Assembly (NCBI RefSeq): GCF_001667585.1
Contig: NZ_LZJZ01000123.1
Span: 1 to 63,645, forward strand
Reading direction: 5' to 3'
From: Mycobacterium sp. E2733
Lineage (GTDB): Bacteria; Actinomycetota; Actinomycetes; Mycobacteriales; Mycobacteriaceae
Length of the DNA: 63,645 nt
Below, in pieces: positions 40,941-48,720 of the stretch. A model generated the notes under the pieces. That model did no database searches, had not been told where the DNA came from, and worked only from the letters and a program-made list of their open reading frames with translations. The translations under genes and the position numbers were made by a program. How positions within the stretch are numbered: position 1 is the stretch's first letter; every line of letters begins with the position of its first letter.

Positions 40941-41834
40941 ATGGACATCGGATTTATCGGCTTGGGCAACATGGGCCGGGGAATGGCCGCCAATCTGATC
41001 GGGGCGGGTCATCGGGTCACCGTCTACAACCGCTCCCCCGGCAAGGCGGACGCCCTGGTCAAGCGGGGCGCCATCGCCGCCTCAACCGTCGCCGAGGCGT
41101 GCACCGGCGAGGTGGTGTTCACAATGCTGGCCGACGACCACGCCGTCGAGGCCGTCGCATTCGGCGAACACGGGATCCTGGCGGCGCTGGCGCCGGACGC
41201 CACACACGTCTCGTCGAGCACCGTCAGCGTCGCCCTCTCGGACCGGCTGGCCGGCGCGCACGCTGAGGCGGGTCAGCGGTACGCCGCAGCGCCGGTATTC
41301 GGCAGACCCGAAGCGGCAACTGCCGCAGAGCTTTTCGTCGTCGCAGCCGGCGAGCCGCCGGTGCTGCAGGCACTCTCCCCACTGTTCGACGCGATCGGCC
41401 AGCGGACCTTCGTGGTGTCCGAGCAGCCGCACACCGCCAACCTGGTCAAGCTGAGCGGCAACTTCCTCATCGCGTCGGTGATCGAGAGCGTCAGTGAGGC
41501 CGTCGCGCTGGTCGCCAAGGCGGGGGTGGACAGGCAGCAGTACGTCGACATCCTCACCTCGACGTTGTTTGCGGCGCCCGTCTATCAGACATATGGAGGA
41601 CTGATCGCGCGCCGGGAATTCGAGCCGGCCGGGTTCGCCGCCCAGCTGGGCCTCAAAGACGTTCGCCTGGCGCTCGCCGCCGCCGAGCAGTTGCAGGTGC
41701 CACTGCCGGTGGCAAGCCTGCTGCGCGACCGCTTCCTCACCCTGGTGGCCACGGGCGGCGGGCACCTGGACTGGTCGGCGCTCGCCACACTCGCCGATCG
41801 AGACGCCGGCCTGGTGTCAGACGACTCCGCGTAG
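40941..41834 (+). CDS. 3-hydroxyisobutyrate dehydrogenase-family oxidoreductase
   Basis: A 297-residue beta-hydroxyacid dehydrogenase with GLGNMG at residues 7-12, AAPVFGRPEA near 115-124 in place of the usual PVSGG substrate motif, and the catalytic Lys in NLVKLSGNF near 170. The altered substrate loop suggests an imine-reductase/GLYR1-like or other divergent specificity. The 3' end overlaps the convergent SDR gene by 18 nt. The chosen ATG gives MDIGFIGLGN; earlier in-frame sequence belongs to the opposite-strand SDR region. Confidence 0.87.
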   Translation: MDIGFIGLGNMGRGMAANLIGAGHRVTVYNRSPGKADALVKRGAIAASTVAEACTGEVVFTMLADDHAVEAVAFGEHGILAALAPDATHVSSSTVSVALSDRLAGAHAEAGQRYAAAPVFGRPEAATAAELFVVAAGEPPVLQALSPLFDAIGQRTFVVSEQPHTANLVKLSGNFLIASVIESVSEAVALVAKAGVDRQQYVDILTSTLFAAPVYQTYGGLIARREFEPAGFAAQLGLKDVRLALAAAEQLQVPLPVASLLRDRFLTLVATGGGHLDWSALATLADRDAGLVSDDSA

Positions 41835-42647
41835 CCCGTCGGCACCGAACGCGGGTTCCAGCATCGCGGAGTAGTCCGGGCCGCGCCGCAGCATGAGCCC
41901 ACCGTCGACGTTGATGATCTGCCCGGTGATGTAGGACGCCGCGTCGCTGAGTAGGAACATCGCCAGGTTGGCCACGTCCTCGACCTCGCCGGGCCTAGGC
42001 AGCGGCGTGCACTCCCGGTAGTCTTCGCTGACCTCCGGCACAGCGAAGACCGGGGCGACCAGATCCGTGCGGATCAGGCCCGGCCGGATGCTGTTGACGC
42101 GCACCCAGGACGGCCCGAGCTCGTCGGCGGCCAGCTGCATCATGTGGTCGACGGCCGACTTGCTGACCCCGTAGGCGCCGAACCACCGGTGGGTGTTGCT
42201 GGCCGCGATCGACGAGATGCCCACGAACGAACCCCCGCCGCCGCGGACCAGTTCCCGCGCGGCGTGCTTGAGCACGTACATGGTGCCGTTGACGTTCAGG
42301 TCGACGGTGCGTCGCCAGCCTTCCGAGTCGATCTGGGTGATCGGCCCGATCGTCTCCGAGCCACCGGCGCAATGCACCACCCCGTGGAGCTGACCGTGCC
42401 AGGCCGTGGCGGCGTCCACCGCGCGGGCGGCCTCCTCCTCATTGGTGACGTCGGTCGGCTCGTAGCGAACGGACCCGCCGCCCGGAAGCGCTTCGATCTC
42501 GCTGACGGCCCCCGCCAGCCGGTCGGGGTTGCGGCCCACGATCATGACCGAGGCGCCTGCCGCGACCAGCCCGGCGGCCACGCCCTTGCCGATCCCGCTG
42601 CCACCGCCGGTGACCAGATACGTCCGGTTCTCGAAAGAAAGCTGCAC
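41817..42647 (-). CDS. short-chain dehydrogenase/reductase, predicted KstR target
   Basis: A 276-residue SDR with TGGGSGIG near residue 14, a catalytic Ser in ISSIAAS near 143 and Tyr/Lys in YGVSKSA near 157-161. The C-terminus extends past the usual INVDGG by about 30 residues. The GTG at 42647 has GAGAGGG upstream; a much longer in-frame extension covers the neighbouring crotonase gene on the same strand and is rejected. A perfect KstR-type box lies 18 nt upstream, implying control by the cholesterol-catabolism repressor and a steroid or acyl-CoA substrate. It is convergent with the upstream dehydrogenase. Confidence 0.85.
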   Translation of the reverse strand: MQLSFENRTYLVTGGGSGIGKGVAAGLVAAGASVMIVGRNPDRLAGAVSEIEALPGGGSVRYEPTDVTNEEEAARAVDAATAWHGQLHGVVHCAGGSETIGPITQIDSEGWRRTVDLNVNGTMYVLKHAARELVRGGGGSFVGISSIAASNTHRWFGAYGVSKSAVDHMMQLAADELGPSWVRVNSIRPGLIRTDLVAPVFAVPEVSEDYRECTPLPRPGEVEDVANLAMFLLSDAASYITGQIINVDGGLMLRRGPDYSAMLEPAFGADGLRGVV

Positions 42648-42664
42648 GCGACGCCCTCTCAAAC

Positions 42665-42678
42665 TGAAACAGGTTCTA
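42665..42678. promoter_or_regulatory. KstR-type operator upstream of the SDR gene
   Basis: TGAAACAGGTTCTA matches TNNAACNNGTTNNA at every fixed position. It sits 18-31 nt upstream of the SDR start codon, a position suited to repression. It is embedded in a larger GGTTC-N8-GAACC inverted repeat (42672-42689). Confidence 0.65.
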
Positions 42679-42739
42679 GATATCGAACCACGCATAAAAC
42701 TCGCCGCGGCAACGGGTAGCCGCATGCGACCGGCGAGCG

Positions 42740-43663
42740 CTACGGCGTGTCGCGGCGGGCGACCTGCGTCGGCTTCGCGTTGCGCCAGTCCTCGACGTCG
42801 GGCGGCAATCCGACCGCGTACCTGTTCTCGTTGTGGGCCGCCCAGTGCGCATGCCCCAACTCGTGGATGTGGAACGCGTGCCGCAAGGCCTCGGTGAATC
42901 CCATTGCGTCCGAAGCGGCGTTGACCGAGTCCTTGACGAGCAGCGCCGCCATCGTGGGCCGGTCGGCGATTCGCCGGGCGAATTCCAGTGTCTTTTCGGC
43001 CAGCTCGTCGACCGGGAACACCTTCGACACCATGCCCAGGCGATACGCCTCGTCGGCGTCGAGCGCATCTCCGGTCAGCAGCAGCTCTTTGGCCTTGCGG
43101 GGACCGAATTCCCAAGGGTGGGCGTAATATTCGACGCCCGGCATCCCCAAGCGGACGGCGACCACGTCGCTGAACTTGGCATTGTCGGCGGCCACGATGA
43201 GATCGCACGCCCAAATCAGCATCAGACCCGCGGAGATCGCGTTGCCCTGCACCTGGGCGATGGTGATTTTCCGCAAATCGCGCCAGCGGCAGGTGTTTTG
43301 GAAGAAGTAGTGCCACTCCTGCAGGTAGATCTTCTCCGCGATCGGATCGCGGGTCCCACCGTTCATGCGGAAGCTCGGAAGCTGGCTGCGCTCGGCGATC
43401 GCCAGCTCTGAGCCCAGGTCGTGGCCGGCGGAGAAGTTACGGCCCCGCGCCGCCAGGATCACCACTCGCACGGTGTCGTCGGCCTCGGCGCGCAGAAACG
43501 CCTCGTCGAGTTGCACCAGCAGGCCGCGGCTTTGCGCGTTGTGGGCGTCCGGCCGGTTGAGCCAGATCCGCGCAATGCGACCCTCGTCGAGAGTCTCGTA
43601 GCTGACCAGCTCGTCAGCGTCGGCGTTGCCCGTCTGAGCACCGGCTTGCTCGGAGAGTGTCAT
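42740..43663 (-). CDS. crotonase-fold enoyl-CoA hydratase/isomerase-like protein lacking the usual glutamates
   Basis: A 307-residue crotonase-fold protein. Oxyanion-hole segments FSAGHDLG and GNAISAGLML are present. The two catalytic Glu positions of classical hydratases are not Glu: the first is in GLMLIWACD, and the second falls in FSDVVAVRLG. It may be an isomerase, hydrolase or decarboxylase-type member. The C-terminus contains a His-rich segment (HAFHIHELGHAHW). The ATG at 43663 has an excellent GGGAGGT site. A TTACACA inverted repeat overlaps its promoter. Confidence 0.85.
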   Translation of the reverse strand: MTLSEQAGAQTGNADADELVSYETLDEGRIARIWLNRPDAHNAQSRGLLVQLDEAFLRAEADDTVRVVILAARGRNFSAGHDLGSELAIAERSQLPSFRMNGGTRDPIAEKIYLQEWHYFFQNTCRWRDLRKITIAQVQGNAISAGLMLIWACDLIVAADNAKFSDVVAVRLGMPGVEYYAHPWEFGPRKAKELLLTGDALDADEAYRLGMVSKVFPVDELAEKTLEFARRIADRPTMAALLVKDSVNAASDAMGFTEALRHAFHIHELGHAHWAAHNENRYAVGLPPDVEDWRNAKPTQVARRDTP

Positions 43664-43697
43664 GCGGCCCACCTCCCTTGTTGTAGGTCCGACGTCT

Positions 43698-43721
43698 TTA
43701 CACATTACGGCCAGTGTGTAA
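43698..43721. promoter_or_regulatory. inverted repeat TTACACA-N10-TGTGTAA at the crotonase promoter
   Basis: Perfect 7-bp arms separated by 10 nt. The leftward hexamer TAATGT (43707-43702) lies between and partly within the arms, so a bound protein would cover the -10 element. It lies 35-58 nt upstream of the crotonase ATG. The regulator is unknown. Confidence 0.6.
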
Positions 43722-43726
43722 GTGGG

Positions 43727-44524
43727 TCACCGGTGGGTGGGCGAGCCGACCGGCCGCATGCCGAGCGGCAGCAGGCGGTGGTCGCGGGTGAACGCCAGGC
43801 GGACGAGTCCGAGTGCGACGACGACGGTGGTGGCCGCCACCGAGCCCAGGATCAAGAACATCACGACGGCCTGGACCAGCACGGCCTGCACCGGGTGTAC
43901 GCCGGCGAGGATGAGCCCCGTCATGGCGCCCGGGAGGAACACCAGTCCGGTGGCTTTCGTGGTTTCGATCTGCGGCGATATCGCCGACCGCAACGCGGTC
44001 CGCAGGTATGGGGAGGCGGCCTGACGAGAGGGTTGCCCGAGCGCGAGCCTGGCTTCGACCTCGTCGCGCTTGTCGCGCAGCTCATCGACCAACCGCCGGG
44101 CCACCAACACCGTGGCGGTCATCGAGTTGCCGATCATCATCCCGGCGACCGGCACCAAGGTCCGCGCCTGCAGGGGAAACACCCGCAGCCCGAAAATCAC
44201 CCCGAGCGTGATGACGGCCGCGGCGGCGAACGCCGCGATCGTCAGCGGCCCGAGTCGCGGCACCTCAGGCGCCCGGCGCCGGGCGAGATCCCCGGCGTAG
44301 GCCACCATGCCGGCCACCCACGCCCATGACCACCACAGGGAACGGCCCGGCTCGAACAGCAAGGTCAGCGCGCCGCCGACGAGCAGTAGCTGCGCCAGGG
44401 CGCGGGCCGCCGCCCACACCAGTTGCCCCTGCAGTCCCAACCGCTGCCAGAGCGAAATCCCCGCCGCAAAGGCCACCAGAATCAGCGATGCCGCCAGGCC
44501 GATCCAGCCAACCTGGCCGCTCAT
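43727..44524 (-). CDS. fetB: FetB-like ABC transporter permease (UPF0014)
   Basis: A 265-residue membrane protein of the UPF0014/FetB family with about six or seven helices and the conserved region GMMIGNSMTATVL followed by RRLVDELRDKRDEVEA. In E. coli FetAB is linked to iron export and oxidative-stress resistance. The ATG at 44524 overlaps the stop of the ATPase gene (ATGA), so the pair is translationally coupled. The family assignment is good; the transported substrate here is inferred from family only. Confidence 0.85.
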   Translation of the reverse strand: MSGQVGWIGLAASLILVAFAAGISLWQRLGLQGQLVWAAARALAQLLLVGGALTLLFEPGRSLWWSWAWVAGMVAYAGDLARRRAPEVPRLGPLTIAAFAAAAVITLGVIFGLRVFPLQARTLVPVAGMMIGNSMTATVLVARRLVDELRDKRDEVEARLALGQPSRQAASPYLRTALRSAISPQIETTKATGLVFLPGAMTGLILAGVHPVQAVLVQAVVMFLILGSVAATTVVVALGLVRLAFTRDHRLLPLGMRPVGSPTHR

Positions 44525-45171
44525 CACGCCACCGACCCGACCGGGCCGAGCCCGAGGCTGCGGCCCCGCTCGATGTGCAGGACCCGGTCCGCGGCGCGCT
44601 CGACCTGCGCCGAATCGTGGGTGACCCACAGGGCGGGAATCCCGTCGGCCGCCAGGTCACGCACGGCACGCTCGATCACCGTAGCGGCGTCGGCGTCGAC
44701 GGCAGAGGTGGGTTCGTCGAGGAGCAACACCTGCGGTTGCGCCATCAGCGTGCGGGCCAGGCACATGCGCTGCGCCTCCCCGCCGGACAGGGCCGTGGCG
44801 TCGCGGTCCAGCCAGGATCCGGTCAGACCGACGCGGGACAGGGTGTCCCGCATCCGTTCGTCGGAAGCGTCAGGGCGGGCTGCCCGCAGGTTGTCGGCGA
44901 CCGTCCCGGGAAACGGCGTCGGACGCTGGAAACACATGCCCACCCGGCGCCGCAACCAGAGGGGATCGATGCCGGCGACGTCCTCGCCGCAGAACGACAC
45001 CGTGCCGCTCGTCGGCACCTCGAGCCGGTTACACAGCCGAAGCAGGGTGGATTTGCCCGAGCCCGACGGTCCGAACACCGCCGTCACGCCCCGACCCGGG
45101 ATCGCGGCCGTCAGGCCGTCCAGCGCCCGCACTCCTTGCCGCTCTACGACCACGTCGAGGAACTCGAACAT
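44524..45171 (-). CDS. fetA: FetA-like ABC transporter ATP-binding protein
   Basis: A 215-residue ABC ATPase. Walker A GPSGSGKST is near residue 33-41, the signature LSGGEAQR near 130, Walker B VLLLDEPTS near 150, and the switch His in WVTHD. The ATG at 45171 is preferred because GTGAGG lies about 6 nt upstream; an ATG eleven codons earlier is possible. It is the first gene of the pair and is divergent from the Rv3489-like/otsA operon with about 46 nt between starts, so promoters overlap. Confidence 0.86.
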   Translation of the reverse strand: MFEFLDVVVERQGVRALDGLTAAIPGRGVTAVFGPSGSGKSTLLRLCNRLEVPTSGTVSFCGEDVAGIDPLWLRRRVGMCFQRPTPFPGTVADNLRAARPDASDERMRDTLSRVGLTGSWLDRDATALSGGEAQRMCLARTLMAQPQVLLLDEPTSAVDADAATVIERAVRDLAADGIPALWVTHDSAQVERAADRVLHIERGRSLGLGPVGSVA

Positions 45172-45205
45172 CAAGTCCTCACCCACCTGCTCATCCTGCA
45201 TCACC

Positions 45206-45211
45206 TACAGT
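45206..45211 (+). promoter_or_regulatory. -10 hexamer for a leaderless Rv3489-like/otsA transcript
   Basis: TACAGT occupies -12 to -7 relative to ATG 45218. No ribosome site is present between it and the ATG. Confidence 0.5.
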
Positions 45212-45217
45212 TATGTC

Positions 45218-45382
45218 ATGGCTACGAAATCTGACCCTGGCGAGATCGGCGACGTCGAACCGGTTGCCGACAGCACCGCGAGCCAGGCCAGGCGAGTCGT
45301 CGCGGCCTATGCGAACGACGCCGACGAATGCCGCGTCTTCTTGTCCATGCTCGGTATTGGGCCCGCAAAACTCGACGCGTAA
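45218..45382 (+). CDS. small protein upstream of otsA (Rv3489-like)
   Basis: A 54-residue acidic protein, the size I recall for Rv3489, that likewise precedes otsA. It begins MATKSDPGEIGDVEPVAD and ends CRVFLSMLGIGPAKL. The stop codon abuts the otsA ATG (TAAATG), so otsA translation may depend on it, and the gene is preceded by a leaderless-type promoter. Function unknown; a leader-peptide or adaptor role for OtsA is conceivable. Confidence 0.75.
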   Translation: MATKSDPGEIGDVEPVADSTASQARRVVAAYANDADECRVFLSMLGIGPAKLDA

Positions 45383-46864
45383 ATGGCACCCGGGGACGGG
45401 CACGACTCGAAGACACCGGCCTTCGGGAATTCCGACTTTGTGGTGGTCGCCAACCGGCTGCCGGTAGACCAGGAACGGCTTCCCGACGGCACCACGGCGT
45501 GGAAGCGCAGCCCCGGCGGCCTGGTGACGGCGTTGGAGCCGTTGCTGCGCCGCCAGCGGGGCGCATGGGTCGGCTGGGCGGGCGTCGCCGAGGAGGAAAC
45601 CGATTCCGAAGACGAGCCCATCGTCCAGGAAGACCTGGAGCTGCGCCCGGTGCGGCTGAGCGCCGACGACATCGCTCAGTACTACGAGGGGTTCTCCAAC
45701 GCCACGCTGTGGCCGCTATACCACGACGTCATCGTCAAACCGATCTACCACCGCCAATGGTGGGACCGCTACGTCGAGGTCAATCGGCGCTTCGCCGCGG
45801 CCACCTCCCGCGCCGCCGCCGAGGGCGCGACCGTGTGGGTGCAGGACTACCAGCTTCAGCTGGTCCCCAAGATGCTGCGGGAACTGCGTCCCGACCTGAC
45901 CATCGGGTTCTTTCTGCACATCCCCTTCCCGCCGGTGGAACTGTTCATGCAGCTGCCCTGGCGCACCGAGATCATCGAGGGCCTGCTCGGCGCCGACCTG
46001 GTGGGCTTCCACCTGACCGGGGGCGCCCAGAATTTCCTGTTCCTGTCCCGGCGATTGATCGGCGTCAACACATCCCGCGGATCGGTCGGAGTGCGGACGC
46101 GGTACGGCGAGGTCGATCTCGGGTCGCGCGTCGTCCGGGTGGGCGCCTTTCCCATCTCGATCGACTCCGGCTCGCTCGATCATGCCGCCCGCGACCGCGA
46201 CGTCAGGCGGCGCGCCCGGGAGATCCGGGCGGAGCTAGGCAACCCCCGCAAAGTGCTGCTCGGCGTCGACCGGCTGGACTACACCAAGGGCATCGATGTG
46301 CGGCTGAAGGCCTTCTCGGAACTGCTCGCGGAAGGACGCGCGAAGCGCGACGACACCGTGCTGGTGCAGCTCGCAACGCCGAGCCGCGAACGCGTGGAGA
46401 GCTACCAGATCCTGCGCAACGACATCGAGCGCGAAGTGGGCCACATCAACGGCGAATACGGGGAGGTCGGCCATCCGGTGGTGCACTACTTGCACCGTCC
46501 GGTCCCGCGCAACGAGTTGATCGCCTTCTTCGTGGCCGCCGACGTCATGCTGGTCACCCCACTGCGTGACGGAATGAACCTGGTCGCCAAGGAGTACGTC
46601 GCCTGCCGCAGCGACCTCGGCGGTGCGCTGGTCCTGTCCGAATTCACCGGCGCTGCCGCCGAACTCCGGCAGGCATATCTGGTCAACCCGCACGATCTGG
46701 AGGGCGTCAAGGACGCGATCGAAGCGGCGCTGAACCAGCCCGTCGAGGAGGGCCGGCGCCGGATGCGGTCGATGCGGCGACAGGTCCTCGCCCACGACGT
46801 CGACCGCTGGGCGCGGTCGTTCCTGGAGGCGCTGGCGGAGCCGCAGGCGCAGGACGCCAAGTAG
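45383..46864 (+). CDS. otsA: trehalose-6-phosphate synthase OtsA
   Basis: A 493-residue GT20 glycosyltransferase of normal length. Motifs include VVVANRLPVD near the start, VWVQDYQLQLVP near 153, the nucleotide-sugar site DRLDYTKGID near 290 and LVAKEYVACR near 390. It makes trehalose-6-phosphate from glucose-6-phosphate and a nucleotide-glucose, the first step to trehalose, which mycobacteria need for mycolate carriers. The ATG abuts the stop of the upstream small gene. Position and neighbours match Rv3490. Confidence 0.96.
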   Translation: MAPGDGHDSKTPAFGNSDFVVVANRLPVDQERLPDGTTAWKRSPGGLVTALEPLLRRQRGAWVGWAGVAEEETDSEDEPIVQEDLELRPVRLSADDIAQYYEGFSNATLWPLYHDVIVKPIYHRQWWDRYVEVNRRFAAATSRAAAEGATVWVQDYQLQLVPKMLRELRPDLTIGFFLHIPFPPVELFMQLPWRTEIIEGLLGADLVGFHLTGGAQNFLFLSRRLIGVNTSRGSVGVRTRYGEVDLGSRVVRVGAFPISIDSGSLDHAARDRDVRRRAREIRAELGNPRKVLLGVDRLDYTKGIDVRLKAFSELLAEGRAKRDDTVLVQLATPSRERVESYQILRNDIEREVGHINGEYGEVGHPVVHYLHRPVPRNELIAFFVAADVMLVTPLRDGMNLVAKEYVACRSDLGGALVLSEFTGAAAELRQAYLVNPHDLEGVKDAIEAALNQPVEEGRRRMRSMRRQVLAHDVDRWARSFLEALAEPQAQDAK

Positions 46865-46948
46865 GCCGCCCGAACCCATGGTGTTGCGGCCCAAACGCTG
46901 TGATACTCGGTGGATCGGTGCAGGGGAAGTCCGGAAAGGGAGGGCACG

Positions 46949-47527
46949 GTGAAGCTCCGTCGCGCGTTAGCCGCCGGCGCAGGCATCTTCTCGGCAGTCG
47001 CCATCGGAATCGCGCTGGACTCGGGTGACCCCGCGCACGCGATCGGACCGCCGCCGGACGGCAACTACAACTTGAACGAGGCTGGTGCGTCTGGCGTGAC
47101 TTGGACCATCTCGGCGCTGTGCGACCAGCCGAACGGAACCCGGAACATGAACGACTACTCAGACCCGATCGTGTGGGCGATGAACTGCGCCCTGAACATC
47201 GTGAGCTCTACGAACGAACAGATCAGCGCCGCGGACAAGTTGCAGAACTTCAGCGGCCGGGCCCGGATGTCCAGCATGCTGTGGACCTTCAAGGTGGATA
47301 AGGCGAACGGCGTGTCATGTCCCGGCGGCGGCACCGCGCCGACCACCGAGACCTACGCATTCAGCGACGAAACACTCACCGGCACCCACACGATCCTGCA
47401 CGGCGCCGTCTGCGGGCTGCAGCCCGACATGAAGAAGCAGCCGTTCTCGCTGACGCTCAACGGACCCCCGCCCAGCCCGGTGCAGCGTTACCCGTTGCGA
47501 TGCAACGAGATCGCGATCTGCTTCTGA
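46949..47527 (+). CDS. secreted protein (Rv3491-like)
   Basis: A 192-residue exported protein, the same length as Rv3491. The GTG at 46949 has GGGAGGG upstream and gives signal VKLRRALAAGAGIFSAVAIG ending near PAHA. The mature part has conserved cysteines in SALCDQ, MNCAL, GVSCPGG, AVCGLQ, PLRCNE and AICF, consistent with several disulfides. No enzymatic motif. It is convergent with the mce4 operon end; only 12 nt separate the two stops. Confidence 0.85.
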   Translation: MKLRRALAAGAGIFSAVAIGIALDSGDPAHAIGPPPDGNYNLNEAGASGVTWTISALCDQPNGTRNMNDYSDPIVWAMNCALNIVSSTNEQISAADKLQNFSGRARMSSMLWTFKVDKANGVSCPGGGTAPTTETYAFSDETLTGTHTILHGAVCGLQPDMKKQPFSLTLNGPPPSPVQRYPLRCNEIAICF

Positions 47528-47539
47528 TACCCGCTTCGG

Positions 47540-48031
47540 CTAGATCGGTGTGATGTAGTTGATCAGCCACTGCTTGCCGATCTTCTTGAAGTCCACTCGC
47601 AGCCGGCTTCCGTCGTAGAGCGGTTGGCGTGACTTATCGGTCACCGTGCGGTTCATGTAGACCATCACCGATGCGGAATCACGTTTGGCGGACATCACTC
47701 CCACGCCCACCACGCTGGCCTGGACGACCACCTCGCGCTTCTTCGCCTCCGGAATGATCTGCGCGTTGGCGCTTTTCCGGAACTCCTGGCGATAGTCGGG
47801 GGTCAGAAGCGGATACGCCTCGCTCAGGCTGCGTTCCACCGTCTGATAGTCGTAGGCGAACACCTCGGGAATCTCCTTGGTAGCCAAGCCCGGTAGCACC
47901 GCCCGCGCCGCTTGCTCGCCTCGAGTCTCCACCCGCCCCCAGTAGAACCAGCCGGCCGCCGCGGACAATCCGACGAACGCCACGGCCAGCGCGCAGCCCG
48001 CGACGACGAGCAGCCACCGCCGCCACCGCAT
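47540..48031 (-). CDS. Mce-associated membrane protein (Rv3492c-like)
   Basis: A 163-residue protein with an N-terminal transmembrane helix (LLVVAGCALAVAFVGLSAA) and an NTF2-like extracytoplasmic domain ending QWLINYITP. Mce-associated (Mam) proteins help stabilise the Mce complex. The ATG at 48031 overlaps the preceding stop (ATGA). It is the last gene of the mce4 transcript. Confidence 0.88.
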   Translation of the reverse strand: MRWRRWLLVVAGCALAVAFVGLSAAAGWFYWGRVETRGEQAARAVLPGLATKEIPEVFAYDYQTVERSLSEAYPLLTPDYRQEFRKSANAQIIPEAKKREVVVQASVVGVGVMSAKRDSASVMVYMNRTVTDKSRQPLYDGSRLRVDFKKIGKQWLINYITPI

Positions 48032-48720
48032 CAATTGCCCCCGTTGGGATACTTCAGGTCGTAGCCCGTCATCTTCCCTTGCTCGTCCTGGTGCACGATG
48101 ACCCGCAGCCGATAGGGCATGGAGGGCTTATTGACCCCATCGATGTCGGCGACCGTGACGCGCACCGAAACCAGCACGGAGGCATTGTCGGTGACCGAGT
48201 CGAACCCCTCGAAGGCTGCGCCGTTGATGACGGCTTCCGATGTCGCATTGGTGGTGCGGAACAGGGCCTTGAGGTTTTCGATGTTGTTGTTGGCGCCGAG
48301 CATTCCGCGCAGCGGTCCGCTGGTGCCGTTGTAGAACCGGTTCACGCTCTCGTCGATGTTGTCCTGCTTGTAGCTGAACATGTTGACCACCGTTTGCGTG
48401 GCGGTGTCGACGAAGCGCTGGTCTCGCGCTTGCTGAGCGTTCGCGTGCCGCTGCTGCACGATCAGCAACGCCACGCAACCGGCCAACGCGCCGACGGCCA
48501 ATAGCCCGGCCGCAAACGAGGTCCAGGCCACCAGGGCGCGGTGCGGCCGCCGCCGCGGTGGCGGCTTGACGGACTTGAGCGTGGTGACGGGCTTCGCCGA
48601 CTGCGCGCCTTCCATCTCCACCTGCACCGTCGCCGCCGGCTCGGCCTCGGCTTTGGCCGGTCCGGCAGCGCGCGATGCCCGGCGACGAACGCGCGGATTG
48701 GTCGTTGGCTCGGCTGCCAC
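48031..48720 (-). CDS. Mce-associated membrane protein (Rv3493c-like)
   Basis: A 229-residue protein. A long basic/Ala/Pro cytoplasmic N-terminus (about 60 residues, with TLKSVKPPPRRRPHR) precedes one transmembrane helix near 64-87 and an NTF2-like domain containing NMFSYKQDNIDESVNRFYNG. The GTG start overlaps the mce4F TAG (TAGTG). It is a second Mam subunit of the Mce4 system. Confidence 0.88.
   Translation of the reverse strand: MAAEPTTNPRVRRRASRAAGPAKAEAEPAATVQVEMEGAQSAKPVTTLKSVKPPPRRRPHRALVAWTSFAAGLLAVGALAGCVALLIVQQRHANAQQARDQRFVDTATQTVVNMFSYKQDNIDESVNRFYNGTSGPLRGMLGANNNIENLKALFRTTNATSEAVINGAAFEGFDSVTDNASVLVSVRVTVADIDGVNKPSMPYRLRVIVHQDEQGKMTGYDLKYPNGGN

Noticed and set aside
42648..43316. 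499-residue version of the KstR-linked SDR
   Set aside because: The first 223 residues overlap the crotonase gene in another frame, and the real SDR N-terminus with a ribosome site begins at 42647.
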